From Vitis vinifera (lineage: Eukaryota > Streptophyta > Magnoliopsida > Vitales > Vitaceae), in contig NC_081815.1 of assembly GCF_030704535.1 (NCBI RefSeq), forward strand, positions 3,544,501 through 3,608,500: a DNA stretch of 64,000 bases, read 5' to 3'. This document shows, in pieces, positions 22,501 through 35,442 of the stretch. The notes under the pieces are model-generated. The model was not told the DNA's origin and did no database searches. It was given only the letters and a program-made list of their open reading frames with translations. The position numbers were made by a program, and so were the translations under genes. Every line of letters starts with the position of its first letter. Position 1 is the first letter of the stretch.

Positions 22501-25500
22501 TAAACTTAATTGTCAATAGTCACAGGGTCTAAAACCCATTATAATTGAAGTGCTTGAAAGAAGACAGAACTTGAAATGGGTCTTCTTCACATTATTCTTA
22601 GGCCATTAGCTTATTCAACTGATATAAAACTGATTTTTGAAATCCATTTGATGTGGGTTATAGACTCATTTTCAGCAGACCTTCTGTCTGCTTCTGTGAT
22701 GTAAGTAGGCTAAACATAGTTACTAGAACTTTCAGATAGATTTCCTTTTTGGAATAGCGTACACCTATTTTCATTTTTATCCAACTTTGCATAGAGGCGT
22801 CTGTATTTTTTGGAATGATTTTTCATCCTTTGTACTTATTTTTTCAATGTAATGAAATGGTTGCTTCTAATAAAAACAATCCATAGTTATCGGAACAAGT
22901 AAAAAGGCATAAAGCAAAAGTGGTGGGTGGGAAGAGAAAAGGGACAAAAATGTTAGAGAAATGTACAAGAAAAAATTATGAAGGCCTCTCAATAAAAGTA
23001 TATGAAGTATTTGACATGTAACATATATTAGGATGCATCAAATCCAAAAAAGAAAAAAGTTTATAAATACAAGTGATAACTTTACTTTTGGGTGTACATG
23101 CTTTAAATTATCATTGATTCACCACCAATTGTTGCAATGTTTAGTTAACAAATACTAACAATGACCATCAATTCTCATAAAATACATGTAGCTTCTAATG
23201 ATCTTGAAAGTGCTATTTTGAATTTTTTTTTTTTTTTGATAAGTAAAGCAAATTGTATTAAAACAGAGGCGAGAAGCTACAAAGCATACAGGGGGTATAC
23301 AAAGCAACTAGCACCTCTCAAAGCAAAAAGAAGACCAACAAAGCCTCACCACCCCTTAATTGGACGCTAACCATTCCAAGAACCGTATAAGGGATAGACG
23401 CTCCTCTCCAATATACAATCTAGCCTAGCTCCATAAATTACAAACAAAAGAATTCTTAAGCTTCTGAATATCTAACACTCCTCCCCTAAAAGTTAGTCTA
23501 TTTCTCTCCTTCCAAACCGTCCAAAAAATAAACAATGGTATGGACTTCCATATCTTTTTCCTTTTCTTTCCCACAAAAGGGCCCCTCCAGCTAGTTAAGA
23601 CCTCCTTTACAGTTTCTGGAAAGACCCACTGCACACCTGATAACCCAAGGACAATATTCCACAGAACTCTGACCACTATATAGTGAATAAGTATATGATT
23701 TACAGTTTCTTCTTCACACCCACACAGAAAGCAACAATTAGGAAGCTGTCATCCTCTTTTCTGAAGCCTATCAAGAGTGAGCACCCTCCCTCACGTAGCC
23801 TCCCAAGCAAAGAATGCAACCTTGGTTGAAACTAAATCCACCCAAATACATCTTGACAGAAAAACAATATCATTGGGATTGGCCAACAAGCTGTACGCTT
23901 CTTTGACCCTAAACTTTCCGTTTTTTCCTCCCTTCCAACAAAATGAATCTTCCTCCATAGAGGGCTTGTAGCCCCTCAGAGCATAGAGCAATTCCCCTAT
24001 CATATCCAACTCCCAATCATTAAAATCCCTCAGAAATCTTAGATTCCAACCCCCTGACCGAAATTCTGATCCCACATCTCCTCCACCGTAGCATTCCTAT
24101 GGGAAGCCATAGCAAAAAGACGAGGGAAATTTTGGGACAACGCTATACCAGTACACCAAACATCAGTCCAAAAACTGATTTTGCTTCCCTTCCAAGCTAT
24201 GAACACCATGTTATCCCAACACCAATTAGTTTCCTTCAAAATTTCCTTCCGCACCCCTACTCCGAACGCCCCATAAGCCCTCTTTGCTCTCTAACCATGA
24301 CCTTCTTGCCTGTATTTCGCCGTTATCACTTGTTTCCAAATATTATCTTTATCACAAGCAAACCTCCAGATCCATTTACCAAGCAAAGCTTTGTTCAAGA
24401 GCACTAGCTTCCTTAAGCCTATCCTTCCCTTGTTCTTGTCCACACAAATCACCTCCCATTTAATTAGATGAGCTTTCCTTTCCACGTTTCCCCCTCCCCA
24501 AAGGAAGTCTCTTTGTACTTTTTCTAATCTTCTAGCAACTATCTTAGGCATCCGGAATAGAGACATATGATAGATTGGCATGCTAGCCAAGGTGCTCTTT
24601 ATGAGAGTGATTCTCCCACCTTTGGAGATATATTGCCGTTTCCGCCGTGCTAGTCTCCTCCTCATTTTCTCTTCCACCCCATCCCACACAGAAAGTGCTA
24701 TTTTGAAATATTAGAGTTACCATTTCAATTTTTTTAAGCACAAGTGGTTCAAAGAACTTTTGAGTTCCAATGGTAATCCTAAGAATCGAAGAATCAAGCA
24801 TGAATAGTTTACTCTGATGTGTGCTGCCACAAAAGTCTGGAAAACATATCAATACTGCCATTCTCTAAGGGCTAAGAACAATCTTTTATTTCTAGTTAAA
24901 GAGGTTTGGGGATCAGGTGCCTCTCTCAAAACTCGTTTTTTGATTAGGAAGCGGTGTGGGGGAAGATATTAACTGTAGATACGTTGATGAAGAGGGGATG
25001 CCCCTTGGTTAATAGATGGTTTCTTTGTAAAAATAGTGAAGAGTCAGCTGATCATATTTTGATTCATTGTAATTGAAAATGTGAATCTCAATAATGAACT
25101 ACACCTAGAGGGGGGTGAATAGGTGTTGTAGAACAATTTAAAAAATCCTTCCAACAAAGATTACCTAACCTTAGACTATCTTAATGTCAAGAATTTTTTC
25201 TTCTAATAACTTTTCAACAAAGCAAAACATCCACAAGCAATAATGTATGCATCAACACTCTCCCAACAATTTATAAATGCAAAACACATGCAAATACTTC
25301 AACACTCCTCAAAAATAAATCAAAACATAGAGTGAGAGAAAGAGACAATGAACACCGGATTTTTAATGTGGAAAACCTCCGAAAAGATCAAAAACCACGG
25401 GCCTATCACCGATTGAAAACTCCACTATGAAGAATAAAAAAACTGAGTACAAAGTTTTACCTAGTTCAAGCCAACCAATCCTTCCCGGAATACTTGACTA

Positions 25501-28500
25501 GTACCTTCATTTTCAGCTTCTCCTTTTGGAGCACACTTGGAGTCCGCACCAAGCTCAATCTTGGCCTCTTCTTGAATCCACACAAGAAGAAAATGGGTTT
25601 TTGCACAACCCAAATAGAATGAGAGATTTAGATGTGAATGAAGGAATGAATCAACCCATTTATTGCTCAAGAAAATCCATTGAAAACTAGTTTTGAAAAC
25701 ATTAAGAGAAGTGGATTTTCTTTGCAATCAAAAACCCCAACTTAGGAAAGCAAAAATGAGAAATGAAGAACACTTGGAGTGTGGCTACTCTCCCCACATT
25801 TTCTGCAGTCTCTCTATTTAGAAAATGAGAAAAGATTTGTTTTTAAAGTGTAAAAAGAAACCCTTAATCTAATGGCTGAGATTTGATCAAAAAAACATTA
25901 GTTGGATAAATCCACCCCTACACTTGGATCGATCCAGAAACAGAGGAATGAAAGCCTTGCACCAAAAACCATTTTTCCCAACTTTCTAACACATTTAAAA
26001 ATTAAAAACCGAGTTGATTCACACCCAATCACTCCACACTCGACTACATACCTCGGCCTCTTAGTAAAGTCTTAGTCTTCAAGTCAAGTAGTCCGAATAG
26101 GAATAGGAAAGCCGAGTTAGGGGACACTTAGGAATTTTGTCCGGAATTGCCAACCTAGCTAAACACTCACAGTAATAAGACAAGACAACTTTGGTTAGTG
26201 TTGTTAACGACTTTTGATTTGGTATGGGTGTTCCTAGCTTCAGTGAGAAATCTTCTCCTATAATGGAAATTCAGGGACTCTAGAGAAGAAGAAGAAGAGA
26301 GCAGTTTGGCGGCTAGCTCCGATTTGTTTATTTTGGTGTATTTGGGGAGAGTGCAACTGAAGGATCTTCGAATATGAAGAACTGTTGGACCAAAGGCTGA
26401 GTGGTCCAAACAGTTGCTGAATGTGGAAATCCCCTCTCATCTGAATTTTCTGGAGACTCTATATTGTGGCTACCCTTGCTTTTTTCTAGGTTTTTGTCTT
26501 TATTTTCTGGTGCTTGGGTTGGTTTTTTTTGTGTGTACTGCTTGTTACATTGAGTATGCCCCCTTTTTTTGGCGCTTCTTAATACAAGCTTTTGTCTATC
26601 CAAAAAAAATTTGCCTTTCCAGGTGACCTGTTGGGTTTTCACGGTAGCAGCTCCTCTAGGTAATAGTAATACTAAGGATCAAAAAATGAAATATGAATAG
26701 TTGCTCTAAGGTGTGCTACCAGAAAAGTCTGGGACATATATTGGAACCTGCTTTCCAAGTGAGTGACCTGTTGGGTGTTAGTAGCAGCTCCTCTAGGCTT
26801 CACCTTAAAATATTGTCTCTACATGTGTGATCGAAGAAACTTAAAACCAAATCACATGATCATTGTACAATTTTTTTTAAAACCTGGAACCTTCCACAAA
26901 CCCTTCCCATCCCTTGACCACTTGAGTCAGGCCTCAAGGGCTTGCATGATCATTATACAATATCAACACCAATGCACATACGAGTTCCAGATCTACCAAC
27001 TTGAAACTTGCTGCACTTAGACCAAAACCTTTGCCGGCTACATCAATAAAGGAACTTGAGGAACAGCAATATTGGAACTAGAATTAAGTTGCTTAAATGA
27101 AGGTAATAGCATAAAAAAATTAAGTTATCAAAGTCCTGACTAAAATTCACTTTTGAATGATGGGGGCCATGGCATGGAAAGTAAAAGTTGGTTGATTTGT
27201 TGAAAGATTTTTTTGCTATGTTGAAAGTTTACAAGATCTAGGTCCTTGCCTTGATCCTCCGGGAGAGGGTCTTTAGATGAAATGTCACCAAATGCGACTA
27301 ACTGGGGCAATGGCATGTCAAGTAAAAGTTGGTTGACTTGTTGAAAGATTGTTTAGCTATGTTGAAAGTTTACAAGATCTAGCTCCTTGTCTTATTCTTC
27401 TAGGTAATGGTGAAACAGGAGTTTTTGTTTTTTCCCATCTTCTACATCGGCATAGGGAATAATTTATCCTTCCTAGGCATATTGTTTATCCATCTTTTTG
27501 TAGCTGTTAAACCTAGCTTTGTTATAAAATAGTCGATACCATGGTCTTCTGTGTTTATTTCATGCTTTAACTAATTCAAGTTTTTTCAGGTGCTTATCTT
27601 GGAATGACTGGAAAAAGGATTTCTACATCAGCAGATGCACTATATGTAGGTCTTGGAACACACTATGTGCCATCTGGGAACTTGAGTTCACTGAAAGAGG
27701 CCCTTCTGACAACCAGCTTGTATGCCTCAAACAATCTTTCTATGCATGACAACAACTATTTTTGCCCTGCTGAAACTGCATTACGCATGACCATATGCTT
27801 TCACTTACATACATGATTTACAAAAATTGCCTTGTGAACCATTATTTATGAATAGGAGTTTTCCCCTTTATTGACATCATTCTATGAATCTATCAATCTA
27901 GCTTGATAAAATGATGGAACATTCATGTCACTCACTGATGTAGGTTAGGTTTTTTAATTGCTTGATGTCTTTTCATTGTAAATTTACAATTTTTACAACC
28001 AATGTATGAAACTGAGGCGTTCAGTTTCTGTTATTCATATACCATCTAGTCTGGGATGTATTCTCCATTCATGTATCTGTTTATCATATATCCACTTTCT
28101 CACTAGAAAATCATTATCGATTGTCCATACAGTTCAGAGGATCCACATCAGGACATCAGAGAGCTGTTGGTGAAATACAGCCATGACCCTGAGTCTGAGG
28201 CCCAGTTAAAGTTGCTTTTGCCTCAGATTGTTTCAACCTTCAGTGCAGATAAGTCAGTTAATGAGATTATAGAAGAGCTGAAAAAGCATCAGCTTAGCAC
28301 TGATGCTATAGGTAAGCTACTTTACACCATTCTTTTTATGGTAGATCAGCTCGGTGCCTTGGACATCTTCTCCTACTCAATCTAGTAATGTTGGCATCTA
28401 GTTCTTGCTTCAGCTCATTTCATCCATCATTTTGATTGCCATTGTTTCCATGAACAGTGTCAGAGTGGGCTAAGGAAGCCCTTTTAGGTCTTGGAAAGGG

Positions 28501-29595
28501 GGCTCCTTTTTCTCTTTGTTTAACACAAAAGCATTTCTCCAGAGTTGCTTTGGCACGTGGAAAAAATGACAGTGATTTGTGCAGTGTGAGTTGCTTTTTC
28601 CTGCTTTTTTTTTTTTATAAAGAAAAGAAAACTTATTTTGCTAATTCCCAAAAGGCCACAAATTTTAAGAAGTAACGGGTATTTTCCTGCAATTGGCTGT
28701 ATCCAGTTAAGCGGCGTGATGAAAACTGAATATCGCATTGCTTTGAGGTCTTCTCTTCGGAATGATTTTGCTGAAGGGGTCCGGGCAGTCTTAGTGGACA
28801 AGGATCAGGTTTGTCTCATTATAGTAGGAAGCCATTTATATGTTAGAAGCATATGAACTGGTGAAATTCTGAAATTCTGTTTGATGCTGCATGCTTATCA
28901 AGTGCATGTTACCTTGTGGGTAATTTTTTACAACACTATATTACCCTATGTATACCATCATGGTCCCAATAGCTTCCTTAATTTTTTTACACTTAAATAG
29001 AATATTAGCTGCTTCAGTTTCTTCGGAATGATTTACTTAAATTCCCATCTGCATTCCTCATCTTAGTAACAGTGGTGAAAAGGCATCTTACTAGACTGCC
29101 ATCTCGCCTAGTTTCCTCTGCAGATGCCTCCATTTTGTTGCAGTTCATTACTAAGCTAAACTCCTATACAAGTGAATATTAGCCCTTGAGAGGGTTTAAA
29201 TTGGATGGAAAGTGGAGTTTGAACAGCCATCATGTTCCTTCTCATTACATGCTTGAACCAGAGATCCTTCTGAGGATGATATCACCTTGTATCTTTCTGA
29301 GTGTGATCCATCAACCCATATGACCACTTCAAATTCATGAGACCATCACTCTAGCCTATTGTTGAGATTTCTTGTAATGTGAACTGAGCTGAGTATTGTA
29401 GTGTGAGTGTTTGATTTTCCTTTTTACTTGCATTGAACTCGCTGTATCTGAATAAAATATTTTAATGCATTTTCCATCTTCATGCCTCTGCAGAAGCCAA
29501 AGTGGAACCCCTCAAGCTTGGAGGAAGTGGATCTAAATGAAGTGGAAGCTGTCTTTGAACCATTAAGCCAGGGAACGGAGGAATTGAGAGTTTGA
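16584..29595 (+). CDS. Mitochondrial 3-hydroxyisobutyryl-CoA hydrolase-like protein (mS47 type), with alternative exon 3
   Basis: Exons: 16584-16821, 19059-19160, 3a 19361-19425 or 3b 19637-19689, 22054-22188, 22283-22379, 27590-27719, 28133-28311, 28458-28585, 28707-28808 and 29494-29595. With 3a the protein has 425 residues, with 3b 421; both keep frame. It is a crotonase-fold protein of the HIBCH family, which removes CoA from 3-hydroxyisobutyryl-CoA in valine breakdown. The closest plant type as I recall (At4g31810) is also a mitoribosome small-subunit protein, mS47. Residues 1-55 are rich in Arg, Ser and Leu like a mitochondrial presequence, so I chose 16584; an in-frame ATG exists at 16464. 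Conserved [15 protein letters not shown] (exon 4) and [13 protein letters not shown] (exon 5) include the Glu and Asp used by HIBCH. Exon 2 ends AFSAG where the family usually has AFCAG. Introns 1 and 5 carry transposons. Confidence 0.92.
18440..18820 (-). mobile_element. Decayed LINE reverse-transcriptase tail in intron 1
   Basis: Read on the minus strand, the stretch around 18640-18700 gives [11 protein letters not shown], close to the LRWFGHVQRRP motif near the end of many plant LINE polyproteins. Weaker matches lie on either side and stop codons interrupt the frame. Ends and target duplication were not found. Confidence 0.5.
19361..19425 (+). other. Alternative exon 3a (GMDIKGVV version)
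   Basis: A 65-nt exon between ATGCAG and a weak donor, GTTTTT. With the last base of exon 2 it encodes [12 protein letters not shown] followed by [10 protein letters not shown] and ends in phase 0, ready for exon 4 (VFTAEYS). It puts Met-Asp in place of the Gly-Asp usual in the oxyanion-hole segment of the hydrolase family. This version matches the mS47-like plant sequences that I recall. Confidence 0.85.
19637..19689 (+). other. Alternative exon 3b (GGDVKQIS version)
   Basis: A 53-nt exon between CTGCAG and a weak donor, GTCTTG. It encodes [18 protein letters not shown], has the same entry and exit phases as exon 3a, and lies 211 bases after it. It restores the canonical GGDV of HIBCH and CHY1 enzymes. 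Using both exons adds 118 nt and breaks the frame, so the two must be mutually exclusive for a full protein. Confidence 0.85.
23223..24690 (-). mobile_element. 5'-truncated LINE with a 17-bp target duplication
   Basis: The 17-bp GAAAGTGCTATTTTGAA occurs at 23206-23222 and 24691-24707, bracketing the insert. The poly-T run just inside the left end is the poly-A tail of a minus-strand element. Minus-strand frames encode the C-terminal part of the reverse transcriptase (about 24689-24291: [31 protein letters not shown]) and the zinc-binding domain with a tail (24075-23425: [30 protein letters not shown]). Stops and frameshifts make it inactive. The start is cut within the reverse transcriptase, as usual for LINE insertions. 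Confidence 0.92.
24885..26609 (+). mobile_element. Second LINE 3' fragment, split by a solo LTR
   Basis: The plus strand at about 24895-25073 encodes a zinc-binding reverse-transcriptase domain ([31 protein letters not shown]). The continuation resumes after the inserted LTR at 26172 ([10 protein letters not shown], then [16 protein letters not shown] near 26310), followed by untranslated sequence and a short poly-A stretch at about 26601-26609. Several stops are present. Related 90-bp segments lie on both sides (about 24768-24860 and 26665-26755), so the site may carry an older duplication. I did not find the target duplication. Confidence 0.75.
25074..26171 (+). mobile_element. 1.1-kb solo LTR inside the LINE
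   Basis: TGAAAATGTGA...ACTCACA with TG...CA ends, flanked by the 5-bp duplication GTAAT (25069-25073 and 26172-26176). Removing the insert and one duplication joins the LINE frame from HILIHC-N to KTRQLW, which supports these borders. It contains the CTACACCTAGAGGGGGGTGA motif that I associate with dispersed plant retroelements. The family is not identified. Confidence 0.8.
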
Positions 29596-29674
29596 GTTGT
29601 GTTGGTCATCCTTTGCGCTTTGAATATCACAGACGTTATTAGTGCTATTGAAATATGTCATAAACCTGTACAAA

Positions 29675-29680
29675 AATAAA
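29675..29680 (+). terminator. Candidate polyadenylation signal of the hydrolase-like gene
   Basis: AATAAA lies 80 bases after the stop codon at 29593-29595. The next gene, on the opposite strand, ends at 30316, so the two transcripts converge across about 700 bases. Confidence 0.5.
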
Positions 29681-30315
29681 CTAATTTGACAAAGGGCATG
29701 CTCCATTACGTTGTGGTGCTACATCAAATTTCTTTTGGTCTTTTCTCAAAGGTGGCGGATAACTTTGTTAAAATAAAAGGAAAAACATCAGCTAATTTGG
29801 CAGAAAGTCGAGGGTTACAACATATTCATTTCTATTTTCTGTCAATCCTTTTTCTCCATTTTTTTCAGTACTTTTGGACTTGACTAAGTTTCTTAGAACA
29901 TTTTATTCAATTTTTATTCAGTATAACATGGTAGGAGTTTTTGGATTGTGCCCGAATATCTTGATTTTGTAGTTATCCACTCTTATGTATGCTGCACTAA
30001 TCCGTCCTTTGCTAAAGGGCATGGGAGCACTCAACCCAACCATTAGTAGGTAGCATTAGATTAAAGAAAAATGCTTAATTCTAAATTGTTGCCAGGCTCA
30101 TCACTAAGGTTGAATGCGTAACCAGGATCTCACCACTGAATCCAACCACCATTGGCAGTTCTATATCTTTGGCTTTCAGTCGACAAACCAACTTGTATCA
30201 AAAAAACATACTATTATTGCAAATGGGATGCTGTTTGGTCATAAATTCAATGATAAAAAGGACTACATACAGCATCAGTGTGGCTTAAAAAGAAACAGCA
30301 AGGAAAATGTGCATA

Positions 30316-33300
30316 TTACGAGCAATCTCCGCTCCTCAAGCTCTGAAGTAGCTCCAAGTATCCTAAACTATCAGGGCCAATATACCTGCAAATATGAGAG
30401 AAGTAAATAATTGGAATAAGCAAACTGTTGGAACATTTTTTTCTTACGTCTGCTAAAAAACTGGATCAAAATAACTCATTTTGCTTTACCATGGACACAA
30501 CTTCCAATATCTTCAGTATGTTTAGCAACCAGCTAGTACCGAAGATGATATGTGATGACCCATTCTTTTCCATGTAAATATTGTCAGCTCTAGGCTAGAA
30601 CACTAGGTTGTCATCTTATTGGGACTTTTTTTAGCTTCATTTATTATAAATTCCAATTCTTTCTTTTATTCTAAATTGTCTAAATGGTTTCTTAGTAAGT
30701 TTTAGTTTGAAATTGTTTTGAAGAATAGCAAAATGTTTGATGTTTTTAGAGGATTTTCTTTTTTTTTTTAAGCTTCAAGGAAAAGTAGTACGTTTTTACT
30801 CGCTCTAAACATGAATTTGGTAATGGGTAACTTTCCTATTACAAGATGTTTGTTTGAGTCATTCCCATTTTGACTCTCCATGCTTGAAATGTAAAATGAC
30901 CATTATGCCTATAGAGTGGGTCCTAGGGCGTGCCATGATATATGCCAAATAATAATTGTTTCCATTCATTCACACAAAAGCAGGAGAACAACAAGAGAAG
31001 GAATAGAGAAAAAGCTATACCCATGGCGAAACAGGAAATCAATGATGACAAGAGAACAATTTGACTTGAAAAAGTGTGTCCTCCGTACGACATCTGCAAC
31101 CTGTGACACAGGGATCAATCTGAAGCTCTCCACTTCTCCATCTGTTACATGTTTAAGAAGCCATTAAGGGGGATGGATTGAATCCAAAGAAAAATATTGC
31201 AGTTAATAACTTCCAAATGAAATGGAAAGTTGGAAACAAAGCAAATGCTCCAAGACTGAGTTGCAATTTTACAATTTCTAAAGTGGAGAAGAATGAGGTT
31301 GTGATGACAATTGATGAAAACTGAGCATCAATATGTTTACCTTGGTTCTTAGGAATGAAATCGTCAGGGAGTTTTAAATCATAACAAAATAAAACATCTC
31401 GCTTGTATCTATACCCATCAATGTCACCATATGAGACAGCACCAACTGGTACAGCTCTGTGAGTCAAGCATGTTCCGTCAATATTATAAATTGTAAATGA
31501 AGAAGAAAATAAGAGAGGCAGAGAAGTCGGAATGAAAAAATCTAATGCAAATCAAGGATATATATTTGACAAACCAAATTTCAACTTCCTAGCCTCTATG
31601 AGCCATATGATGAATATGGAAAAAGGAAAAGAAAATGCTTAAAATTGTTCGACCAAGTACTTTTAAGCACTGTCTTTCTTTCTGTTGCTTTTTTTTTTTT
31701 CTCTTTTAACAAAGCCAGTTGGACAAGTCATAGTTCAATGGCAAAGGAAAACCTACTCTTTAGACATGGATCTGGGGATTCCTGCTTCCTCTTCACATTC
31801 CTTCATAACATTCTCCATACAGGCTATCCCATGAGGCTGCAATTTTGATCAACAAAGTAAGAGATACAGAACTGCCTCAGAAAAAAAAGGGCAAATGCTC
31901 TTATTGTACATGAAATTGAAATTTTGTTGATTGCACAGCCAACTAATTTTATATAACCAACTTCTGATAGCCTGCATAATGGAAAAACAAAGGTCCAGCC
32001 AGAAAATGGGCAGCCCTACAATGCCCACTTGGAATTTTGTTGTCTTTCCCCTTTAGTTATATACTTAAGATATAAATGTGAAACTGACATCTAAATAATG
32101 CTTTGAGCAGCACGATATAACAAACAGATGAACATGTTAATTGCATATTTTATGGAATATTTTTCATTCAATGGATCCTAAAACCTTTACAAGAATGGAA
32201 AAACCTTATTTCTCCCCATGAATGGTATGGATCATAAAACTCTCTGATTCATTATTATGTATAAAAGCAGACAAACATGATTTCTTGCTTGATCCATGCA
32301 AGGGATTTAAGTCATGACCTTTGAGATGCCATTAGGCTATGACCTTTATCAGAAGGAATGTGACACAATGGGACATAGAAAGCCCTTTTATGAGGCCACA
32401 ATGCATTAAATTACTTATGAGAGCACATAGAACTGGGTAATGCTTGGTAAGCAAGAAGAAGAACTGTCAATATATGCAAAGGTAAAAGGCTGTTATATAC
32501 CAGTCCTCCAGAAACTAGATGATCAAGCATTCCTGGATAAGTGGTCTTCACTTGACTTCTCTTGCCTATCCACAAGTATTTCTGCCCGTTTCTTTCTGTG
32601 TAGCCATTCATTTGAATTCCATAAGCCTATTCTTCAAAAAGCATTTAAAGGTGAAAACATAAGATGGATGGTACAATAATCAGCATATAAACATAAAATA
32701 CCTTGGATTCATTTGTCAGACAGCCTTTGATACAAGAAAAATGCATATCTTGCCATATGTGAAGATTGAATGTTTTTCAGCCTTTTATTAGATGTAACAA
32801 GGTGATGAGAATTACATGGAAGAAGACATACAATCCACAATTAACACATGTAGAAATAATCAAAGAGGAGATGCACAACCTTTCACCTCTATGGTATACA
32901 ATCAAAATTTGCACCATCTTTTATTAGCAAAAACATGTGGATTTACCCTTGGCCTTTGGATGAAGGACTCACTATACACTATTTCCAAAATGGTGTAAGT
33001 AAAAAATTTAAGTGAGACCATGACAAGATGATATTTCTACAAGACAGACAGTTCTCCAACTTGTAAGCCACACAGAATATGGCACTAACATGGTCTAAGC
33101 TCAGAAAATTTTCTGCAATGCATAGTACCATATTATAAAATAATATGCTTGATGAATAGCTCATCTATAGTTTCCTTATGCACAACTAGCCAACACCACT
33201 TTTATAGGCTTTGTTCAACAGATTGAGAAATATAAGTAATATGAAAAATGAAAAAACAGAAAAATGCTTCCGTGCAACAGATTGATTAAGGAACATGCAT

Positions 33301-35362
33301 CACAATTATAATTTCAGTGGTTTAAGAGTTAAGAAAAAATTTCTTTATGCACTACTAGCCAAAACCACTTTCTTAGGTTGGTGATGTCCAAACAAATCAC
33401 TGAATTAAGCCATGGTCCATGATGATTTTGGAACTCAAAGACAATACCACTAGAGCATAGAGGAAAAAGAACATCTCAGGTCTCAACTCCATATTTTCAT
33501 ACTCTATTTCATTGTTCTTATTTTTTATTTTAACACTAATAATCAACCCATCAAAATCAGAGCAATGTGAAACTTATTACACTAACCAAGATGAATTTCA
33601 CTATTTAGTGTCTTGATATTTCCAATGCCCAACATCACAAACTGGTAATGAATGCTTAAATTATCTCATTTTAGTTTGTGTTTCCAAAAGGGGGAGCAGT
33701 TTCAATACAATATACAAAGGCATGACCAACCTTTATCCCAAAATAAGGAGCGGCTGCACGTTCCAGCAAGAAAAACACCGGTGCCCCAAAGAGTGATGCA
33801 ACAGGATATAGCTGAAGAAAACCAATGTCAATAATAATTCACCAATGAAACAAAAAACGAAGTCCAAAAAAAGAAAGAAAAAAGGAAAAATTGAGCTCCA
33901 AAAAGTTTCAACAATATAATAAACAGATCCAAACTAAGCAAACCAAAGCATTTGATAACACAAATCCACACACTGAAGGAAAGATGAGAATCAATAAATC
34001 ATTTTAGTGATCTGAAGTAGTACCTCCTTCCGTATACCTGGAATCAGTTCTTCCCCTAAGCATTTAACTACATCTCCAACTGCTCTAGTCCTTTCATTGG
34101 GTGTCCTCAGTACAGGGTGTAGCATTATATGGGAGTTATCTTGGGTGAAAATAAACACATTAGAAAATCTCTTTAAGTGATCATCGAAAAAGCTGCACAA
34201 AGTCAAAATGCATTCATTAATACAAACATACTGTTCAAGTTTTTCTAGATCTAAATTCAACAACAATAAATAAAGAGGCCCATTATCGAGTGCAGGTCAC
34301 TTTTTGTGAATTTAGGAGTGGTTCAACAACTGGTAATAGACCTAAATTCAGCAATTTTTCAATAAAGTGGTTGTGCAAAATGTCAAGCTGCAGTTGCTCA
34401 CTTCACTTGACAGTCCAAAAGTTACCAATGCACCTAGTAATGGCTGCTCTTTCAGCTGTACAAATTGTGTCCGAACTTAAACTACAAGTTATCAATCAAG
34501 TCATTAACTCATTAAGTATTACATAATTAAGATAATTGATGATGATATTACCCTTTATGAATATAGCCAACAGTTTGGTCCTCAATGACAAATGGAAGGA
34601 AGTCCGATTGTTTTTCCTGCACGAAATTTCAATCAACAACTACTGATTTGGTATGGCTAATGAGAAAATGTAGGGAAAACAAAAGTAAGTTATGACATCT
34701 CCCAATTTTCATCACAACCAAAAACCTCCACTCAATTGATTCCGATACAACTCGAATGCTATTCATACAAGTAATTTCACTTAAGAACTAGCGACTTAGA
34801 TTCTCTAGTAACCATTTCAATTAAGAATTACAGGTTTAGATGCTCTGTTTGGTCACATAGAAAACGAAGAGAAAATAAATTAAATTTTGAAATCTCGGGA
34901 TTTTGATCATTTATCCAAAAACCTCCCCCTAATTGATTCTAACACAGATTTAATGCTTCTCCCATTCTGCTCAGAGACCATGACAAATTAAAACAAAAGT
35001 TCAAACTTTAATTTTCTTTTCCTTGCTTTTCTCGGCAACCAAACATGTGTTGCATACATACATAGAGAGACAGAAAGAGAGTGTGTGAGAGATACTAAGC
35101 CGCGATTGCAGACTCTGATCTTCTCAAAGAAGCCTTGAAGGTCGGACGAGTGTCGCGAAGAATCCTGGGAGTCGGAGATTCGAACGACGTCGTCCCAAGT
35201 GAAACAAGTGGCGGAGACGGAAGGAGAGCTAACCCTAATTGGAGTGGAAGCCAAAGTGCGTGATGAAAGGGTGAGTCTAGTTGGAAGAAGAGGAGAGGAG
35301 AGAGAAGCAATGGAGCTTCGGACAGAGTGGCAGAGACGCAGATGATGGTGATTGCAAGCCAT
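30316..35362 (-). CDS. NUDT20/24-type Nudix hydrolase, copy A
   Basis: Nine exons in transcript order: 35362-35096, 34616-34552, 34192-34024, 33811-33731, 32626-32501, 31836-31757, 31456-31341, 31141-31021 and 30385-30316. Total 1095 nt, 364 residues plus stop, open throughout. The N-terminal 55 or so residues are rich in Ser, Leu and Arg like a plastid transit peptide. Then comes the Tnr3-type leader domain (TWDDVVRIS, FVIEDQTVGYIH, GEELIPGIRKE). The Nudix domain (GKRS near residue 215, GGLPHGIACMENVMKECEEEAGIP at about 234-258) has a slightly degenerate box with Lys for the usual Arg. The ending is YLELLQSLRSGDCS. Plant and yeast relatives are reported to hydrolyse damaged thiamin diphosphates such as oxothiamin diphosphate. 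It is convergent with the hydrolase-like gene. A GACGTC-centred palindrome lies upstream. Confidence 0.93.
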
Positions 35363-35442
35363 GGAGCGTCGAGGGAGAGAGTGCGGGAATGGGAGACTCC
35401 TTTTGGGCCTTTGGCTGTTATACGGTTATCCATGCCCTTCAA

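Larger units (their letters stand above)
22380..27589 (+). other. Intron 5 (5.2 kb) of the hydrolase-like gene, filled with repeats
   Basis: The donor is GTATGC at 22380 and the acceptor is TTTTTTCAG ending at 27589. It contains a minus-strand LINE, a plus-strand LINE split by a solo LTR, and two imperfect local duplications of about 140-bp period near 26623/26763 and 27171/27312. All insertions leave the flanking exons intact. Confidence 0.85.

Noticed and set aside
31153-31467. Minus-strand open frame treated as a separate gene
   Set aside because: Its first part is exon 7 of Nudix copy A (31341-31456); the remainder reads into the intron. The same applies to 46024-46338 in copy B.
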